Both the position numbers and the translations under genes were made by a program. From contig DATAWG010000034.1 in the NCBI GenBank assembly GCA_036267355.1, positions 23,997-87,996 on the forward strand: a stretch of 64,000 nucleotides of DNA. Direction: 5' to 3'. The notes beneath the pieces are model-generated. The model saw nothing but the letters and a program-made list of their open reading frames with translations, did no database searches and was not told the origin of the DNA. This DNA is from Pirellulales bacterium. GTDB lineage: Bacteria; Planctomycetota; Planctomycetia; Pirellulales; DATAWG01. Shown piece after piece: positions 61,215 to 64,000 of this stretch (position 1 is its first letter; every line of letters starts with the position of its first letter).

Positions 61215-61739
61215 ATGGCCCAGAAAGATCGCTTGAAACTGTGGCTCGATCAATCACGCAAGACCAGCGAAGGCATGCTGGCCGATTTCAAGACGTCCGA
61301 CGATTGGGTGTATCAAGTCGATCCGTCGGCCAACCATGCAATGTGGTTCATTGGCCACATGACATCGACCGACAACTTCGTGATCTCGAAACTGGCTCCG
61401 GAAAGGGCCGTCGAGTTGCCCGCCAATTACAAGGAATTGTTCGGCATGGGCAGCCATCCGGTCGATGATCCGGCCATCTATCCGACTCCGGACGAAGCCT
61501 TGCGATTATTTCGCGAGCGCCGGCAGGCGCTATTGGCCGTGCTCGAAAAATTGAGCGACGAAGAATTGAGCAAGCCGCTCGCCGGCGGAGGGCCGGCATT
61601 TCTGACCGATAATGCATCGATGTTCGAGCTTATTGTTTGGCACGAAGGATTGCACTGTGGGCAAATGAGCGTCGCCCGCCGCGCCCTGGGGCACGCGCCG
61701 CTAATGGGCGGAGCCCCGCCTTCGCCGACGAAGGCATAA
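61215..61739 (+). CDS. DinB-like (DUF664/DinB_2) four-helix protein
   Basis: 174 residues from ATG 61215, with GGAGAA seven bases upstream. The bundle is recognised by A-N-H-A-M-W-F-I-G-H-M near 39-49 and W-H-E-G-L-H-C-G-Q-M near 142-151, which supply the metal-binding histidines typical of DinB/YfiT-type proteins. Members are metal-dependent thiol transferases or damage-inducible proteins of unknown reaction. A family E repeat adjoins upstream. It precedes the mch gene by 166 bases, separated by a family C repeat. Confidence 0.82.
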   Translation: MAQKDRLKLWLDQSRKTSEGMLADFKTSDDWVYQVDPSANHAMWFIGHMTSTDNFVISKLAPERAVELPANYKELFGMGSHPVDDPAIYPTPDEALRLFRERRQALLAVLEKLSDEELSKPLAGGGPAFLTDNASMFELIVWHEGLHCGQMSVARRALGHAPLMGGAPPSPTKA

Positions 61740-61768
61740 CAGGCGTTGCCGGCAAATACGGTTCGAAG

Positions 61769-61862
61769 TGTGCCACGGCCAGCGCAGTCGGCCAGTGCGT
61801 TTGGCGGTTTGACGTCAACTCGCGGGGCGGCACTGGCAGACTACGCTTGCCAGTGGCACACC
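61769..61862. repeat. Interspersed inverted repeat, family C (variant copy)
   Basis: Left arm starting TGTGCCACGGCC (61769-61797) and right arm CACTGGCAGACTACGCTTGC, continuing CAGTGGCACA (61831-61860). The arms are diverged but pair. It fills most of the gap before mch. Confidence 0.75.
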
Positions 61863-61905
61863 CCAGCGCGCCGGGCCCTGCGTTGAAGAATAGCTTGGTC
61901 GCCGG

Positions 61906-62871
61906 ATGGATTCCAACTTGAATTCCCGAGCCGCTGCAATCTGCCGGCAGATGATTGCCGATGCCGAGTTACTGCGCATTGCGGTGCATCAGGCAACGGC
62001 TGGCCCGACCGTGATCGATTGTGGAATCGACGCTCGCGGCGGTCTGGAAGCGGGCCGGCGGCTGGCGGACGTTTGCATGGCCGGTTTGGGAGACGTATCG
62101 CTTGTCCCAGCTCCGCATGATTTATCGCTCGGTTTGGCCGTTGTCGTGCGATCCGATTGGCCGGTCCTCGCCTGCATGGCGGCGGAGTATGCGGGCTGGA
62201 AAGTGCAGCAAGGGGACTATTTCGCAATGGCCTCGGGGCCGATGCGGGCTGCGGCCGGAAAAGAATCGTTGCTTGAAACGCTGGGTATCCACGAGCGGCC
62301 AACTTCGGCTGTCGGCGTGCTTGAAACCCGTCGCCTTCCGCCGCCCGACGTGCTGAAAACTTTGGCGGAAGCCTGCGGAGTTGCGCCGGATCACTTGACG
62401 ATCCTGGTTGCCCCGACGGCGAGCCAGGCCGGCACCGTTCAAATCGTCGCCCGCTCGCTCGAAACGGCGTTGCACAAACTGTTCGAACTCGGCTTTGATT
62501 TGCACCGGATTGAAAGCGGCTACGGCATTGCTCCACTGCCGCCGGTCGCGGCCGACGATCTTACCGCGATCGGCCGCACGAACGACGCGATCCTCTATGG
62601 CGGCGAGGTGACGCTCTGGGTTCGCGGCGCCGATGCCGATTTAGAAGCGATCGGGCCGAAGATCCCGAGCAGCGCCTCGCCGGATTTCGGTGCTCCGTTC
62701 GGCGAAATTTTCACCCGCTACAATAAAGATTTTTATGCGATCGACCCGCATTTGTTCAGCCCCGCGGTCGTGACACTGGCGAATCTCGACACCGGCCGCA
62801 GCTTCCGTTTCGGCCGAACGATGTCCGACGTGATTCGCAAATCGTTCGGCACCGAGCTTCACGACATCTAG
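61906..62871 (+). CDS. mch: Methenyl-tetrahydromethanopterin cyclohydrolase
   Basis: 321 residues, the usual Mch length. G-I-D-A-R-G-G-L-E-A-G near 40-50, Y-F-A-M-A-S-G-P-M-R-A near 105-115, the P-T-S-A-V-G-V-L-E-T near 131-140 and G-Y-G-I-A-P-L-P-P near 206-214 match the family. It converts methenyl-H4MPT to formyl-H4MPT in C1 oxidation. The next gene is an ATP-grasp protein of the same pathway. Planctomycete mch is known to be the deepest bacterial branch of this family. An RFAP-synthase-like gene lies 6.5 kb back. Confidence 0.92.
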   Translation: MDSNLNSRAAAICRQMIADAELLRIAVHQATAGPTVIDCGIDARGGLEAGRRLADVCMAGLGDVSLVPAPHDLSLGLAVVVRSDWPVLACMAAEYAGWKVQQGDYFAMASGPMRAAAGKESLLETLGIHERPTSAVGVLETRRLPPPDVLKTLAEACGVAPDHLTILVAPTASQAGTVQIVARSLETALHKLFELGFDLHRIESGYGIAPLPPVAADDLTAIGRTNDAILYGGEVTLWVRGADADLEAIGPKIPSSASPDFGAPFGEIFTRYNKDFYAIDPHLFSPAVVTLANLDTGRSFRFGRTMSDVIRKSFGTELHDI

Positions 62872-62897
62872 CCCGAGTCTGGAGCTTCATCCGCGCC

Positions 62898-63782
62898 GTG
62901 CATTTCGCCATTCTCGCCTCACTCGACAGTTGGTATTTGGCCGATTTGCGTCGTGCGGCCGCCGGTCGGCATGAACTGATCGCTTTAACGTTTCGAGATC
63001 TGCACTCGGAAATCGGCTCGCCGTGTGGCGCTATTGCGGTAGCTTCCCGGGACATTGATTTGCGACAGTTCGACGCGGTCTTGGTGCGCTCGATGCCGCC
63101 GGGGTCGCTTGAGCAAATCGTATTTCGGATGGATTTGCTTGCCCGGCTCGAAGCAGGGGGAATTCCGGTGTTCAACCCGCCGCGGGCCCTCGAAGCAGCG
63201 GTCGATAAATATCTGGCCTCGGCAAGATTGGCGGCGGCTGGAGTGCCCGTGCCGCATACATTTGCTTGCCAAACGGCCGACGACGCCCTGGCCGCATTTG
63301 CGGCGCTCGGCAGCGACGCGGTGGTCAAACCGCTTTTCGGCTCCGAAGGGCGCGGCATTGCCCGGTTGCAAGACGAGGCCGTGGCGGAGCGTGTTTTTCG
63401 GATGCTTGCGGGAATGGGAGCGGTGCTCTACGTGCAACAGTTCATCCCACACGACGGTTTCGACGTGCGCGTGTTGGTCGTCGGCCAAAAGATGTTTGCC
63501 ATGCGCCGCAGCAATGCCGCCGATTGGCGGACCAACATCAGCCGCGGCGCCACGGCGGAGCCGATCGAGCTCACGGCCGAAATGGCGGCCCTGGCTCGCC
63601 GGTCGGCCGACGCCATCGGCGCGCCGCTGGCCGGCGTCGATCTATTGCCCGCGAGCGATGGCAGCACCTATGTGCTCGAGGTGAACGCCGTGCCGGGATG
63701 GAAGGCGCTGGCGGCGGCATTGCAAATCGACATCGCCGCGGCCATTCTGGAGTATGTCGAGCGGCAAGTCGTCGGCGGCTAG
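62898..63782 (+). CDS. ATP-grasp ligase, H4MPT-cluster (Orf5/MptN-like)
   Basis: 294 residues from GTG 62898, the only near start. It is an ATP-grasp protein of the RimK type: an N-terminal fold with V-L-V-R-S-M-P-P near 62, K-x-L-A-S-A-R-L-A-A-A-G-V-P-V-P near 102-118, V-V-K-P-L-F-G-S-E-G-R-G near 143, Y-V-Q-Q-F-I-P-H-D-G-F-D-V-R near 178, and V-D-L-L-P near 245 with V-L-E-V-N-A-V-P-G near 258 for magnesium and ATP. Homologues adjoin mch in bacterial H4MPT clusters (Orf5 of Methylobacterium) and resemble MptN, which adds glutamate to the cofactor. It starts 26 bases after mch, clearly one unit. Confidence 0.85.
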   Translation: MHFAILASLDSWYLADLRRAAAGRHELIALTFRDLHSEIGSPCGAIAVASRDIDLRQFDAVLVRSMPPGSLEQIVFRMDLLARLEAGGIPVFNPPRALEAAVDKYLASARLAAAGVPVPHTFACQTADDALAAFAALGSDAVVKPLFGSEGRGIARLQDEAVAERVFRMLAGMGAVLYVQQFIPHDGFDVRVLVVGQKMFAMRRSNAADWRTNISRGATAEPIELTAEMAALARRSADAIGAPLAGVDLLPASDGSTYVLEVNAVPGWKALAAALQIDIAAAILEYVERQVVGG

Positions 63783-63818
63783 CAGCCCGTTAACGTATTG
63801 CCCACGGTTGATTGCTTG
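63783..63818. repeat. Repeat family L (copy 2)
   Basis: CAGCCCGTTAACGTATTGCC, continuing CACGGTTGATTGCTTG, matches the copy at 23216-23252 with a few changes. It starts on the base after the ATP-grasp stop and abuts a transposase fragment. Confidence 0.65.
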
Positions 63819-63862
63819 AGACGCAAACAACGACTCCCGGTCCCGTGTGACGACGGTTGGGG

Positions 63863-64000
63863 ATCGGCAGCCTGCTCGACGCCAAGTCGGCCCGCCTCAT
63901 CCATGAGCCCCAGGTAGGCCACGGTGCGTTGCCTGGGGCCGCGCTCGGTGCGAAACGATTCGACCAAAGCCCAATACGCCTCGCGTTGGCCATGGCGTCG
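63863..64000 (-). pseudogene. Fragment of an IS1634-like transposase N-terminus
   Basis: On the minus strand from the window edge the frame reads E-A-Y-W-A-L-V-E-S-F-R, then G-P-R-Q-R-T-V-A-Y-L-G-L-M-D-E-A-G-R-L-G-V-E-Q-A-A-D. This matches the N-terminal signature (Y-W-x-L-V-E-S..R-T..G-P-R-Q-R-x-V-A-Y-L-G) of a planctomycete transposase family. After A-A-D it runs into unrelated sequence and stops at 63779. The fragment is truncated at its C-terminus; its N-terminus may lie outside the window. Confidence 0.55.

Noticed and set aside
60898-61257. Minus-strand frame with H-P-F-D-D-G, recalling a Fic motif
   Set aside because: The G-N-G-R part of the Fic motif is absent, and the frame crosses tandem hairpins and the family E repeat.
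1-64000. Search for tRNA and rRNA genes
   Set aside because: No cloverleaf with a T-loop GTTCRANYC box and matching acceptor stem, and no rRNA-like conserved stretch, was found in the gaps by eye; a covariance-model scan would be needed to exclude a tRNA.

Overview
The window looks like a stretch of chromosome from a planctomycete, most likely of the Pirellulales type. The DNA is GC-rich and gene-dense. It carries a DUF1573 protein, an ECF sigma factor with its own small membrane protein, a Cys-type sulfatase plus a formylglycine-generating-enzyme-like (SUMF1) protein, tetrahydromethanopterin (H4MPT) C1 genes, TadE/TadG proteins, and many short interspersed inverted repeats between genes. No rRNA, tRNA, CRISPR array or intact insertion sequence was seen.

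Layout. 1-7.4 kb (minus strand): a partial multihaem cytochrome fused to a metallophosphatase-like domain, a DUF1573 protein, an O-antigen-ligase-like membrane protein with TPR-like C-terminus, a WecA/MraY-type sugar-phosphate transferase and a DUF4416 protein. 7.6-11.5 kb (plus): a small monohaem cytochrome, a TlpA-like thioredoxin, a frameshifted VOC gene and a diadenylate cyclase. 11.5-15.1 kb: an ECF sigma operon facing a SUMF1 gene. 15.3-20.4 kb (plus): a Sua5/LMW-phosphatase fusion, rpiB, and a MurE-like/MurF-like pair. 20.9-30.4 kb (plus): a membrane protein, an arylsulfatase, the reverse transsulfuration pair (cystathionine beta-synthase and a gamma-family enzyme) and a fused 5-oxoprolinase. 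30.5-35.2 kb (minus): a YhaN/YhaO-type DNA-repair ATPase/nuclease pair. 35.7-41.6 kb (plus): TadE, TadE, TadG, then an ABC ATPase and permease. 41.7-47.2 kb (minus): ilvE, a LolD/LolC-type exporter and lysS. 47.5-51.8 kb (plus): a VOC protein, a CoxG-like SRPBCC protein, and a histidine kinase/sigma-54 response regulator pair. 51.8-54.2 kb (minus): a decayed DUF5615 toxin-like module and an MFS transporter. 54.4-60.6 kb (minus): an H4MPT-pathway synthase, rpoN, recR, ybaB and dnaX. 61.2-64.0 kb (plus): a DinB-like protein, mch and an ATP-grasp ligase, ending in a transposase fragment.

How genes work together. dnaX-ybaB-recR is the conserved replication/recombination cluster, and dnaX has an A10 slippage site followed at once by a -1-frame stop. 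The RFAP-synthase-like gene, mch and the ATP-grasp gene all belong to H4MPT-linked C1 metabolism. The two transsulfuration enzymes would convert homocysteine to cysteine. The sulfatase needs formylglycine maturation, for which the SUMF1 protein is a nearby but unproven candidate. The sigma-54 response regulator and rpoN are both present.

A second layer is the set of interspersed inverted repeats. At least ten families occur in nearly every larger intergenic gap. In three places they enter genes: a coding segment of the O-antigen-ligase-like protein, the linker of the fused oxoprolinase, and the start codon of the WecA-like gene. No gene that would mobilise them is visible here.
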